Shown here: piece by piece, positions 1 to 14,100 of the stretch
Layout: each line of letters starts with the position of its first letter
Numbering within the stretch: position 1 is the first letter of the stretch
Notes under the pieces: generated by a model
Database searches by the model: none
The model's input: the letters and a program-made list of their open reading frames with translations, nothing else
Told to the model about the DNA's origin: nothing
Made by a program: the position numbers and the translations under genes
NCBI GenBank assembly: GCA_034359265.1
Contig: CP136893.1
Coordinates: 26,420,001-26,484,000, forward strand
Origin: Canna indica
Taxonomy: Eukaryota; Streptophyta; Magnoliopsida; Zingiberales; Cannaceae
Direction: 5' to 3'
Length of the DNA: 64,000 nt

Positions 1-1015
1 TGGAGTTAGTGTTAAGAGATGTCACTACTCTACCACAAAGAACGTGGATGAGGGAGGGGGTGGTGGTACTGTAGCAATGCTGGAATGGAAGGTGAAGAGA
101 ACAAAAAGAGAAAAATATGATTGTTAGGGGTGCAGCTAGGGTTTTACTCAGAGAATAAAATTTCTTTCTCTCTTTTCTTTAAACACAATTCGCATGGGTA
201 GCAAGGATGGCGAGGTGCGCAATGGAACACATGGTACAGCCGAAATGTCCTAGATGATAGTGAAGGAGAAAAAGAGGAAGAAGTGAAGAAGAGGATAGGG
301 GAAGTGAGAAGGGTTTTATTTGCTTTGATATCCAGTTCAGATGTGATGTGTAATATATTCCAAATAGAGGCTTCAGTGTACCACCATACAAACACAAATA
401 AATTAGACTTGCAAATAAGGAAATAATAATAATAGAGAAACCCAAGTCATATTAAATGGCTTCCTAATAATGTTATCAACAAAGGAGATGATTGGTAATC
501 AATTGAGGATGTTTTCAGACTCCAAAATAATCCTAATCTTTTGAGCACTCTCTTTTAATCAAGTTTCTTTTTGTTTTTCATTTGTCTTTATCCTTGCATT
601 TCACTTGCATGGTGATATGAGAATGACGATCACAAATGACCAAATATAGGTTCTAAAGTAACAATCACCTTATTATGGTAAAGGTATTTGTGGATGAATC
701 CCAATCTTGTGAATCTTTACATTTATCCATGATTATGGTGGTTTAATCCCTTGATAGGGTGTAGGCTGGAGCAAATTGGTCCTAGATGTTGAGGCTTTTA
801 ATGACCTATCATATGTTGCCTACATGTGTTCTAGATGTTGAGGCTTTTAATGACCTATCATATGTTGCCACATCCTGTGTGTTCACAGAAAATGTTTTTT
901 AGTGTTTCACCATACTTTGTTTGCATTTTGAACCAGTTCTTCCTTTCTTTATCTCAACATTAATCAGAGCTTAGGTTTGAATAATTTCTAATTATTCCTT
1001 TCTTTTTTGATCCAG
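1..1015 (+). other. intron sequence upstream of the first visible exon
   Basis: No coding segment of the host gene could be recognised here. The stretch ends in a usable acceptor (…tttgatccag, AG at 1014-1015), so it is read as the 3' part of an intron whose upstream exon lies before the window. The only structure noticed is a short direct repeat at 782-869. Confidence 0.6.
782..869 (+). repeat. 39-bp direct repeat, two copies
   Basis: Two identical 39-bp copies (782-820 and 831-869) start ctagatgttgaggc and end catatgttgcc, separated by a 10-bp spacer. It is a small local tandem duplication within an intron. No function is suggested. Confidence 0.9.
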
Positions 1016-4000
1016 TCCAGCAGTACTTCCAAGATGTGTGGGATTCTTGAAATTTTATCTCCTTCGGTGAGTTACTTGTGTTATTATTCTGCAAGAATTG
1101 CCTCCATTGAAGGATAATTCTATTTTATTGATACAGTAAAGAAAAAGTTTTTATTTAAATTTGTGCATTGTTATCTTTCCACTCTTGCAGATATGTACCA
1201 AAGGTTTCAACATTGCGGCAAATTGATCTTTTTTGTGTAAATTCAATTGCTGAATGTGAATCTGTAAATAGTCGAAGAGTGCCAGAGTTGTCTAATTCAT
1301 CCACTCAACAATCTAAAACACCATTAACAGTGTCAAGTGCTCATGTCCCATTATTACCAGCTTCCAGCTTTGCCTCTGCTTCACTTATTAAGTCCTTAAA
1401 TTATGTTCGTTCCCTTGTGGCTCGGCATATACCAAAATTATCCTTTCAACCTATTATGCAATCTGTAAGCTCAAACGCTGCGAAACAATCACTTCCAAGT
1501 CTGTCTTCTTTGTTGAGTAGATCTTTTAATTCACAATTAAGTCCAGATGTTAGCAACAAAGATTCCCTTGAGATTAAAGAAACTTCTGGCCCATCTGCTG
1601 CTGGATTATCGACTCTTCAAGAAGGCAATGTAGGTGAAGAATGTAAGTATATATATTTTGATATCCTTAAATGGAGATGGCCTTCTGAGGGTGAATACAA
1701 GATGTCTTATTCAGTGAAGGAAAGGTATTCTACTTGTAAAGTCTAACACTATTTAATTTGTATTCATGTTTGAATATCAATTGTATTAAAAAACTTATAT
1801 CTAACTAGACATTCTTTGTGATCCAGTAATGGTGTAATGGGGCCCCAAGACATTCATACACATGGTTTCTTGGAAGTTGGTGCTGCAGGTCTTCTAGTGG
1901 GGGACATGGAAACCCAAATCAAGGACCATACACTGAAGAATTCTGTTAATCACAACTTTCCAGATATTAATCTGTTGCGGCCTTCAACAGCTACCGTGTC
2001 TACCAATTTTGTTTCAACGAATAGCCATTTGAAAGCAATAACTGCCTTTAAGCGCATGAAACCAGGCCCTCATCAAGTTTGGCATGTCCTTTTTATTGTT
2101 CTTTCTTACAACCTTTCTTTCTTTCTCTTGGTGTATCTAAGTTGTTTATTTCAGCTTAGTTTCTTTCCCATTTCTACAATTTCATTGCAGTATTATCAGC
2201 TTTATTGCTATTCCTAGATTTCTATGCTAAATCTCAAAGTTTTTCCAAGTTCCATTAGTAGATTCATGTATGTGTGATCTTGGATTATTTTCCAAATGTT
2301 CCATCCTTGCATGTTTTTAAACATTATCTTTTCTGATTGGAATTGATTGTTGCATTTGTTTATGTACAACAATGATTCATATTAAATGCTAGAAAACAAT
2401 ATTATCCAACGTCATTGGAAAAAACAGAATTCTGTCTAGCCTTACTGGTCTACTTGAAGTCATAGGGAATATATAATTATCCAATGCTATATAATTGCAT
2501 CTTTGTTTACAGATTGCTGACATAAATTTTGATCATGTTAGAGTTCATGTACTTAGCACTTTATTTTCTTCAGGGCTAATGTACCAGTGAGCACATTTCA
2601 TCCACGAGTCCGACCACTATTCCAATACAGACATTACAGGTGCCAAAATAAAGCTTATATTGTTTTATGAATTATTTACTCTTCAGATAGAAAAAATATT
2701 TTACACATTCAATATTTTCATGCTTTTGGGTATGTACAATTTTAAATTTTCCTGATTTCTATTTGGTAGTGTACTCTGCTGAAAAATGATCTTATACCAA
2801 AAAACATCTCTGCAATTCTTAAAAATGAGGAAGTATCTAGGTAAGTTATGACACCTGAGACATGTGACGTGAAGAACCAAAGCTTATCTCGCCAAAAGCT
2901 CAAGAACTGTTATTTTCCTTGATACAAAGATGAGGGCAAACTTAATTAAAGTTAACTTGAATTTGCATTGGGGATGCAACTTTTGCAAAAGAAAAATAAA
3001 TGAAATTCATAACTCAATATGGGGGCTTTTGTGCTTGAAATAAATTATAAATCATAATTGATGCTGTATTGGAGCTAATGTTGAATAGACCATCCCCGTT
3101 GCATGAGGCTTCTGCCAATATGTGGTCTCGTGGGTTTTCTCTGAAAGGAGTCTAAATATGAAAAGAGTTTTTAGTTGTGAGAATCGTTGGGAATTTGGAT
3201 ATATTATCCTGATGAGATTTTTAGTAATGAGCTACATTGTGTATCTTTTCCCTTTGTGCAGGAAGGCAATATTACAAAAATTTGAGGGCATAATAGTTAA
3301 AATAAGGATTCCTTAGATAGTTTGGCCTCTTAAAGTTTATGTTAAGAAGAATTTCATATCTGAAGCATTTGCAAATGTAAATGCTTAATATTTCTCACTC
3401 GAATGCTCTCTTGGCAATAATCACATGCTTTCATGAATTTTGCAGCCCTGCTTTTGTTTGTTTGGTTAGGTCAAAGTAAAGGAATAACAAATTGATTCTA
3501 TTAACCTATGCATTAGTTGCCATGAGGTCTGAGCCTGAGAATTGATCTCAGAGAAGGATATTAACACTTGAGATCTTTCTTGGCAAAGTTTTAACGGGAA
3601 ACCCAGTGTAGTGTGCTGCGGAATTCTGTGTTTGTGTCAAATTGGTGCCATTAGTTTTGGGTGTGGCAATGACAATTGTGAATCTATTGGTAAGGTTGTA
3701 CAATGTTAGTGACAATCTTTAGGTCATTAATATGTAGCAAGTATTGACTGATAAGAACACCTAGATCTATGTCATCATAGGCATAGAAGGGAGATAGAGA
3801 CTGGGAGATACATTTCTTTCTAGTTTCTACCAATATCTTCTTTTATTTGGAAAGCTTGAAGAGCTTTTTGAATTTTGTTTTGCTGCATGCTTTTATTCCA
3901 TCTCCCTACAGACATTCCTCACCATCCATTCTGTCTCTGATTATTATCTTAACATGTGCTAGTGAGCAGCAACCACTAAAGTTAAGTTTTGCTGAAATTC

Positions 4001-7000
4001 ATGAAGTAATAGCAGAAGTTTGCTCAGAATCTACTACACCAACTGCAAATAAGTTAAGGGCAACATCACAATCAAACGCTGCCGTGCAACCTGCTGCAGA
4101 TGTTGCTATCAGTGTTCTCATCAAACTTGTTATTGACATGTATGCTCACACTTTCATGATGCTTCTCTAGTTGATTTCATGTCTATATTGACCTTCTTAC
4201 ATGTAGTACACTCATGTATCATTGTATATATTTTTTCTTCCTTGCTTAATTGTTTGGCCTGATTTGTGATTTTACCTGCTCATGTTAGTGATCCAAGGTA
4301 TTAATATATTGAAATTTCTTATACCTACACGAACTATAAGCTGTCCGTTGGTCCTTGAAGTAACAGTGTTTTTGATGTATATCTTATATTTGCTATATAC
4401 TTTGTGTTTCTGACATAGGTAAAGTTTATTCATGTAACTAGCTTACGTGTAAAGCTCCTTCGTTCTGACTATTAATCTCTCCTTGGATAAGTCACCTTTG
4501 GAGTTCTGTGTGCCCTGTTTTCGTATCAATTTTTTTGCTAAAAATTTTCCAAGGGTTTGAAATCAATTAGATCAAATTGTATGCTTCTAGTTCTCCCTAA
4601 CATATCAAGTTTGTTAATTGAATATGTATTTCATGAGAGATTATTGGTTTTATAAAAGGAACCTGACCTGGAACTCTAACTGCAAAAGAGTACTTATTAT
4701 CTAGGGTATATGCTTGTGTAGCCAGTTATATTTGGTCTTATATCCTTTCTCCATCATGGTGCATGTGTTTGCTTGTTATTTGCAAAAGAATTATCAACTA
4801 ACCTTTATTTACATTTTATCCATCAAAGGATTATGCTCTCTGCAGTGCTCTAAGCTATGTGGTCCCTCTTGAAGGGTTCAGTTACTGTGCACTCGTCAGT
4901 TGACTGCCATGACTATGCCCCCTTATCCTTTGTTAATTAAAAGGACAGGTCTTACTCAATTGAACTATTTTATGGGACAAAAAAGATTGTTGTTTGTTTC
5001 TTCCTATGCAAGTTACAAGGTGCTTAAGAGAAACATGCTCCTAGTTTTTACCTGTGTAAGGCATTTTACTAGCCCCATGAAAATTGTGTTATTTAGGCTC
5101 AAAGTGCTGATTCACCATTTGAATGATCTAAATAAGTCTGATTTGGATTATGTATCCCAGTCAACTGAAATAACATTATTTGATGGATCAATTATGTTGA
5201 ACAGAAATTATATAATACTCCTACCCATTTTACATTTATTCTGAATTAGACAAGAACCTATAAGTTACAATTTTGTTATATACTGGCGACACTTCAGCTG
5301 TAGTGAGAACTGATTTTATTTTGCACTGGTTCTTGGAAGTTGAAAATGCTTAGGAATTTTTAAATGCTATTGAAGTATAATTTTCTGATATGCTCAATTT
5401 GTCTGCATGAGTTTTTGCAATGAAATGATACTTGCAGCTTTTTTCTTCACTTAATAACAAAAGCCAATTAAATTTCATGGCAAACTCAACATAATAGGAA
5501 TACCAGATTGTGCTAAGTGTGATGAGAAGTAGTTTGTTGATGGCCTTGTTACTTTAAGTCAATTTATTGACTCCAAGCACTTATTTAACTCTTTATCTAA
5601 TGAAAAAAATCTTTGGTATGTTTGCATGTGGGTGCCTGAGATAGTTGATGAGCATATCCTTCGTATTGTCTATCTCATTAACTTCTAATTTTATTGTTTG
5701 TGTTATTTGAGAAGACCTTCACAATTTTAAGTGCATAATATACTTTTGTAGGTTTATGTTGGACCCTGGAACTGCTACTCCTCTCATTCTCTACATGCTT
5801 GAGGTGCAGCACCTTTTCTGCAACTTACTTTGCTAGAATTTAATGTCAGAGCTTCTCATAATTTTTACAATTTTAGGGTATGCTTAGCTCTGGAAGAGTG
5901 TCTTCTAGAGCTCGAGCTTTTGATTTCATCCTGAACCTTGGTGTTCATGCACAATTGCTGGAGCCTATGCTACTTGAAGATCCTCCATCACCTGAAGCAG
6001 TTCAACCTTTGCAAGAATCTTACTTGAAAACTGAACAGCCTAAAACACCAGGAAAGATGAATACTGAATCTAGCATGCATCAAAGAATTTTTTCAGCTAT
6101 AGATAATTTTGAGTCCTGGCTTTTGGTCATCCTTTTTGAGGTTCTCCGTCTCCTTGTACAGGTGATTATGCAAAGTACATGCAAGTTTTAGTTTACTTTT
6201 TTTTGAATGATAGAAGTGTTGTGATATCTTTGTGAATTGTTCAGACAGTATGTACTTATCTGGGACTGGAACCTTTCTTTTCTTGAAATTATTGTTGTTG
6301 AATAAGTTGTGAATTCAGTGACAAGGACAATAAGAATATGCCCTTGCCCTGTTTATTTGAGGTAAACTACACGTGATCATGTATCATTTACATCATCTAC
6401 CTCTGTTAAGGGAAACATCTAAGACAGTTGAAGGGTCTTCCTGCTAGAACTCTCACCTAACTTGACTCATCTTTTTTATCTGAACTACCTTGAATGGAAT
6501 TCTTGATCTTATAATATGATTATATTACATCTTATATTATCTTATACGTTGTAAAATATATCATAATATAGTAATGCTATAAAATTTAAATTATATGATA
6601 TATTAATTTATATTATACATGTATCTATTTTTATTTACATGTCTTTATTCTTAATTTCGTAATATTCATTTTTGAGGTTATAATAGTAACTTCAATGTGC
6701 AATTCCATGGGAAAGTAAACTCCACTACCAAACTATCTTATATTAATTTATCATGTTGGCTGCTGCTTGAATTGCTTTGTGGACTTTTTTTTAATTTTTT
6801 TTTTCCATTGCTGTTCTATGATGTCTTTTTAAACTTTGCAGATAGAAGAAAAAGAAGAAATTGTATGGGCATCTGGCTTGAGTTGTTTATTTTACTTTGT
6901 TTGTGATAAAGGAAAAATATTGAGGAGCAGACTCAATGGTCTTGACATAAGGGTGAGAACCATTCTTCTTGACCATTTTTATAATTTGCTCGAGGAACCA

Positions 7001-10000
7001 AAAAGCCTTAATTTTTCATTGACATATTATATGTGCGGTCTGCACTGCTTATTCAAAATTATGCTTGAAGAGTAAAATCTGTATTTAGGTTTACACTCAA
7101 TCTGCATACACAAACAAAAGGTCTATTTTACTGAAAAATAAAATTTACCATGCCATCTGAATTCTATGCTTTAGTGCACTGCACTTGTCAAGCTATCTAA
7201 AAAATCTTGCATAACCTCCGTATTAATGTTTTTGGTCATGAACATCAACATTAATTTGAAGTGTTTTTGACTTTGTTTTGTTCTTCAGGTTATCAAGACC
7301 CTCCTAGAAATCAGTAATGAATATTCATGGGCAGGAGTAGTTCATTGCAAGCTTGTCTGCATGTTGACCAATATGTTCTATCGAATTTCAAATGAATCTA
7401 CTAAAGATGCCCCGGAAATTCCAACATTTCTGGTTGAACAAGTTGACCTTGTTGGGGGAATTGATTTTATTTGTCTACAGGTACATCCTTATTCCATACA
7501 GATTCTATAAATACTATTGCTATCAAAATGATGCATACGAGTATTTCTTTTAGGTTAGCACAATTTTGCAGTTAGCTACTTATCTTTTTTCTCACCATTG
7601 GTGACCCCTTTCTTATTCTTAATGACTAATATAATTTGATGCACCTCATTTGACTGGAATATTCATGTCTAAAGTGAACATGTTTAATGATCTCAAAGCA
7701 TTCTTTTTTTGATATATCAATTATAACCTATCCCTAATTGTTCTATGGTACCCATAGTTTAAAAATTCGTACCGTACCGGGCTGTATGCTCGGTATTTAC
7801 CAATTTTTGGACTTACCGGTATACGAGATACCCGGTATGGGAGAATACCGGGTATCTCAGTCCATACCGCTCGGTATGGGCGGCATTTATCACATACCGC
7901 CCATACCGGGTGGTATATGCATCATATCATCCGGTATGATGCATATAGCGGTTGGGAAGCTGGGCAACGGTGGCCGACAGCCATGTCGGGCTGTCGGCTA
8001 CCTGCACGTGGTTTAATACCGCCCGGTTTGGGCGATATTGTGTCATATCTGGTGGTATACCGCCCGGTATGATGAACAGTACCCCCAAATGGCTATAGAG
8101 TTGTTTGGGGCCTAGTTTGGCTTGTTTTGGGGGCTATGTAAAGTCCCCAAAATACTCCTTTCACCCTCACTCACCCCTCTATCCATCTAAACTCTCAATC
8201 TCTCTCAATCTTTCTCAGACTCTGTCCCTCTCATCTTGTTTTTATTAATTTCCACGTCGAAATTCTATTGAAATGGCGCCGGGCAGCACGGTCATCGGTT
8301 GGAGAAGGCTCATCGCAATGCCTCAACTGTGATATGATTTCACGTGGTGGAGGCATCACTCGATTGAAGCAACACTTGGTCGGAGGATATGACGACGTCG
8401 TCAATTGCCCCAAAGTACCGGCCGAAGTCCGAAAGATGTTCAAAGCGCAACTCAACAACAAGAAGGAGAAACGTCTTAAGAATGTAGCTCAACAAGCCAA
8501 GTTCGATCGACGAGCTACCCAAGATGTCGGCGGTGGCTATTATGAGGCTCGGGGTGGCGATGACGAGGATCCGGAACTTGAAGCCGACATCCGAGCTTCA
8601 TTGGATCATGCTGCATTCTGACGAGATCGGATGTATTATCCCGGATCTCAATTCGAGTATGGCGGCGGCAGTGGCAGCGGTGGCCCAAGCAGCGTCGGCT
8701 CAACTTCGGCTGCCGGAGCAATGGACTGAAACGGTTCAATTCCCCCCGGTCCTTATATTGGTCGGAGTTCTAGCATGAGAGCACCTCAAACTCAGAGCAG
8801 AGGAGGCAGCATAGGAGGCATTCGTGGATTCTTTACAAACCTCGGAGTAAGTCGTAGGAAAACTAATGTTGATGTTTCTGATCTTGATCCCAGGGCATTT
8901 CCTCCATCATCAAAGCAACCGCGCATAGACGATGCTTGGGCTAAGAACAAGAAGTGGGAGTTGGGGAGAGCGATTTCCAAATGGTTCCACTTCAGCCGGA
9001 TTCCCGCAAATGCAGCCAATAACCCATACTACCGAACCATAGTGTCTACAATCCAAAAGGTAGGCCCAGGTATTGCTCCTCCAACTCCGTATGAAATTTG
9101 AGGACCTTACCTTGAAGAAGAGGTCAATGAAATAAAACAATGGATCGACGGAATAAAAACGACAATGGGTGGACTACGGATGCGGTTTAATGTGCGATAG
9201 TTGGACCGGACCAACCCGGATGAGCATCATCAACTTCCTCATTTATTGCAACAGGAGGGTTGTTTATCACAAGTTTGTTAACTCTTCTGATGAAATCCAT
9301 GATGGCTACTACATTTCGAAGTTGATAACGAAGGTGATCGAGGAGATTAGATCTCATAACATTGTTCAAGTTGTAATTGACAAATGAACCAATTTCAAAA
9401 AGGCAGGTGAGATAATTGAACAAGATTATCCTCATATATGTTGGACTCCATGTGCAGCCCATTATGTAGACCTCATGATGAAAGATATTGGTGATATACC
9501 GATGGTGAAGTCGACGGTGAGGTGGGCGCAACAAATTATGCTCTTCATATACAATCACATATGGGTACACGCCCCTATGAGAATTTACAGAAGATATTTA
9601 AAAAAAATAATTTATAGTATTTATTTATTAATTAGTTCAAGTGATAAATTACTAATAATAATTTTATATTTTAGGTGAAATTCTTCGACCGGGAGCGACT
9701 CGTTTTGCAACAAACTTCATCGCATTAAGGTCGCTCTAACAACATGAGGCGGGCCTTTGATCAATGTTTACAAGTGAGGAATAATCTAAATCAATATATC
9801 CTGAAAAACTGATGGAAAGCAAACCGAGAAGAACGTCCTCAACACGTGCTTTTGGGATTGCACCGCGGAGATAATCGTCGCCGTAGAACCATTGTACAAG
9901 GTTCTATGACAGGTGGATATGGAAAAGACGCCTCAAATGAGTCATATCTACCACAACATCCACCAAGCACAAGAAGAAATCAAGAGGGTTATGATTTTTC

Positions 10001-11072
10001 CAACTAAGTATAAACCCTTTATCGACATTATCTTCCAGTGGGAGAATCAAATGGGTCGTGACATACACATCACAGGTAGTTTTTTATTTAAAAATTTGTT
10101 TAATTTTAATTCATTATGCTAAGTTACTTATTAAATTTATAATTTTTTATAGGGTATTATTTAAATTCCGCATACCAGTATCGATATGATCTTGGAACGA
10201 TGGATAGTTTGTTATATCCGCTTCGCGAGGTCGTACAACGAGTGTTGGCATCAACCAGAGAAGCGACACAAGCTTTAAATGAATCAAGATATTTTCGAGA
10301 TTCAAGTGGCAATTTCGGAGATCCATTTGCAATGTCGTGTCGAGATTCTATGGATTCAGGTAGATATAATTTTTTTTCAATTTATTTATTAATGATAAAA
10401 TTGGTAATCTCGTTACTAATATTAATTTTAAATCTATTGCAGTTGAATGGTGGTTGCAATTTGAAACTGAAGCCTAACTCTTCGGAAGATAACACACATC
10501 CTCTCGCAAACCACATCATCAAGTGGATGCGAGAGGAATTGGTCGACTTTTGCCTTGATTCATACCAAGCCGCGCAATCGACTTTTATATGCCCGATTTG
10601 AGAAGCTAGTATACGTTCATTACAACATGCGGTTTCGATTGCGGGCATTACAAAACGAAGATAAAGAGATTCAACATGTAGATCTGTTTGATGTCGAGTT
10701 CGTCCAAGGCATGCGGACCCGATAATTGATTGGTGGAGTGCAATGGAGAGCGACCAGCCTCTTCTTGATGAACCAGGCGAACCACCTCGGCCTTCACCAA
10801 TTATATCTGATGCACTTGAGTCTGAGAGCCAACCAGAAGACATGGCCATTACTCCCGTGGACTCTCAATGAATTCGGCAAGTAAGACGCCGATCCGAATC
10901 AGACTCTCCATCTTCCCAATCAAAGGGAAAAAAAGAAGGCAACACCTTCGATGACAAAAGGCAAAGCCAAAGGTAAACGACCAATTGATCCTTGGATGCG
11001 ATTGCAGAAGCAGAAGAGGACGAACAAGACGAGCCCTCCGTTCATAGCAGTAACAACACACAAGACAGAGGA

Positions 11073-11111
<39 letters not shown>

Positions 11112-14100
11112 GCTGTTGGAGAAGACACTGTCGTGCTATCAACACCGGCACTTGTTGATCTATGGACAAATGAGCAATACTTCGATCACACCATCCAAGA
11201 TGAGGACCATGGTGCTAGAATCAGAGGATCAACTGGGATCAAGGTGTACGAGAAGAGAGGCTGGCATCGAGGTGGACCGACAGCTTTGCAAGATTACTAT
11301 CACGATATGATGAGTAGTTTGCAAGAGATCTCTGAATCAACCTATTCTGCATCCAGTACCTACTCAACTGATAATATAGGGTCTAGTTCTTGAAATCTCA
11401 ACAAAGAAACGCTAATGTCAATGTGGTATAATGGATATCAAGGCATTATGTCATGAGAAAAATTTCAAATATGGGCATTAGAGACCTACGGTGTTGACCT
11501 TAGTCGTGTATATCCCCAAGCCTAAGATATGTATGGGTACGACGAACGTCATTCGTCCGCATTTTAAACATTGTATTCATGTATTTGATATTTGAATATT
11601 GATTTTAAACATTTCTTCATCGACCGAAATCGGTACCAATACCGATATTTTATACCATGATGGTACCAACCTATCTTATAGTATCTATTCCACTAAACTG
11701 ATATGTGCATCTTTTTCAATAAGAAACCCATGCATGCATTTAGCATAATCATTTCAATGTTACTGTAACTATCTGCATTGAGATCCATAACTTGCTACTA
11801 AGGATAGATACGCCATTCAGTATTGATTGAAATATTTTGTGTCATATGAAGGGTATAACATGGTTTAAAAAACCGCCCGAAACGGTATATACTGGTTTTT
11901 GGGGATTTCGGTATTCGATATACCCGGTATTTGAAAAAACTGGGTATATCATGTATATCGGGTGGTATATGGCGGTATTTTGCCATATACCGCCCGGTAT
12001 GAGCGGTATATGTATCATACCGCCCGGTATGGGCGATATTGGGCGGTATGATGCTAAAATGCCCCAACGGCGCTGAGCGCCGTTGCCCCAACTTGTTTCG
12101 GAATCATACCGCTTGGTTTGGGCGGTATATATCAAATACCGCCCGATACCCGGCGGTATTTGATATATACCGCCCAAATCGGGCGGTATACCGCCCGGTA
12201 TGATGAATAGTGACCCCAAACGGCTATAGAGCCGTTTGGGGCTGGGTTTTGGTTGTTTTGAGGGCTATATAAAGCCCCAATTAGGTACTGTTTGATACTA
12301 TATTAGGGTTTTTCACAAATACAAGAGAATTACATTAGAATTAATAAAGGGCGACACAGACCCACACCCCTGGTAGGGGGTGCTGCCCCCTTGACCCCGG
12401 CCCGCTAATCGGCTAGAACCCCGCCAAAGACTCTACGTAGCGCAACATAAGACGTAGTGCAACATAAGACCGTACCAACACATGGTATTCATCATCTCAA
12501 TCGATGTTGCGCTACGCAGAGTCTTCGACGGTCCCGCTAGCCGGTTAGCGGGCGGGGGTCAAGGGGGCAGCGCCCCCTGCCAGGGGTGTGGGGCGGAGCA
12601 CCTGAAATTTTTTTAGACCCTTTGGGTTGTGGGCTTGTGTCGCCCTATATTAATTCTAATGTAATTATCTTGTATCTGTGAAAAACCCTAATACAATACC
12701 AAATGGTTTTTAAACATTGTATTAATGTATTTGACATTTGAATATTGATTGTAAGCATTTATTCATCAATTATGTATTATTGGAGTTATATCTAACCCTT
12801 AAAAAAAATCCGGCCGGTATGCAATTTTCGTACCGGACCGTACTGTGTGTCAGTACGGTACGGTACCGGCCGGTGATTGAAATCAGTACCGGTACCGAGA
12901 TTTTAAACCATGGGGTATAGTATATCCCATATTCCCATGCTAACTTTTGCTTAAGAGGCCAATATACAGGTTGGGTACTTTTTGATCTGTGCTGGTTGGC
13001 ACAACAGTCTCAACTAGCATATCATTTTAACTGCTCATGCTAGAGAGTTATGGTCAGTTTGCTCCACTGGATATTCACTAGGTAGGACATGATCGGATAG
13101 GATAACAAATGAGGGAAAGAGTATAAGATTTTTTTTATATATGGTGTACATCGGATATAAAATCAATTTTATATTCTTCTAATCCTTGTTTCTTCTAATC
13201 CAACCATCAAACAAACAATGGATTAAAATTCTCCTCCTTTATTGTCAGACTGCCAGAGAATGACAATTTTTCATGTCTCACTGCTAACTTCCAAGAGGAA
13301 AGACAACCATCACTACTTTGAATGGTTCATTTTTGCAGTCTAGATTTAACTTTATGATAGATCTTTCATCTTTCATTGTCTCCGATAGTATTGAATTTTT
13401 TTAGTATTGTTGTCACCTTTCCTTGTTTTCTATATGTTTGATGATAATTGTATCTTTTGTGTTTAGTTCTTATCATACTTCTTAGAAAACCTTTAAGTTT
13501 GATGGCAGCTCAAGATTGCAATTAATCTCAACTTCACTCTCGTAGATCAAACATTTCAGAATCATATACACTAGAATTTGATTTCGAGTATGCATAGTTA
13601 GTTATAATCAGTCATTCTTGTTGAGCTCTTATAAGATATAGGTATTTCTGTTGGTGGAATAAATCAAGATTTGAGTAAAGATAACTAGAGTTGTCACTGA
13701 GAGTTGACCATCCAGAAGATTGTCCTAGATTATAATGGCACCAAAGTCATCCACAGCCGTTAACTATGTGTGTGAAACAAACATGACGTGAAGTGCCAAT
13801 AGTAAGATGTTAGTACTTGGAGTCAAATATGTGTGCACTTTTCTCTATATATGATGACATTTTATATTTATATATCCCCAAAAGGCAGCAAACCAATCAG
13901 ATCTGAATTAATGGTGTTCATTTTGTTCTAGAGAAGTAGAGATTGTATTGTATATTGCATACACAAAGGCACATATCTGGCTTGCATGAGCGTTTCATTA
14001 TATGCTTAAATATAGATTGAAGGTTGTGTAAGTGACAAATCTACTTTAAAATTACTACTATGTTCTGACCTAGCCATTTTTGAACACACTAATCTTCCTT

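Larger units (their letters stand above)
7753..11659 (+). mobile_element. hAT DNA transposon (3.9 kb) inside intron 9, with decayed transposase
   Basis: The element starts catagtttaaaaattcg and ends in the imperfect inverse (…accgatattttataccatg). It is flanked by a perfect 8-bp duplication atggtacc. Subterminal regions are packed with ggtat/ataccg motifs in both orientations (about 7780-8080). Inside lies a BED-zinc-finger/DUF659/hAT-dimerisation transposase gene in + orientation, broken by stops and frameshifts. It sits in an intron of the ARM-like gene in the same orientation, and the host exons on both sides still join in frame. Two shorter relatives (11859-12912, 16614-17504) lie in the same gene. 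Confidence 0.9.

Noticed and set aside
1168..1190. ATG-led reading of exon 2 starting MLSFHSC
   Set aside because: This is intron sequence. The upstream exon 1016-1066 joins in phase through a standard donor and acceptor and extends the conserved sequence.
1643..1648. gtaagt donor inside exon 2
   Set aside because: Using it would drop a conserved YIYFDILKWRW segment. The donor at 1725 preserves family sequence and phase.
10849..11169. minus-strand frame with a long His run
   Set aside because: It is the antisense reading of the (gat)n microsatellite in the hAT transposase tail.
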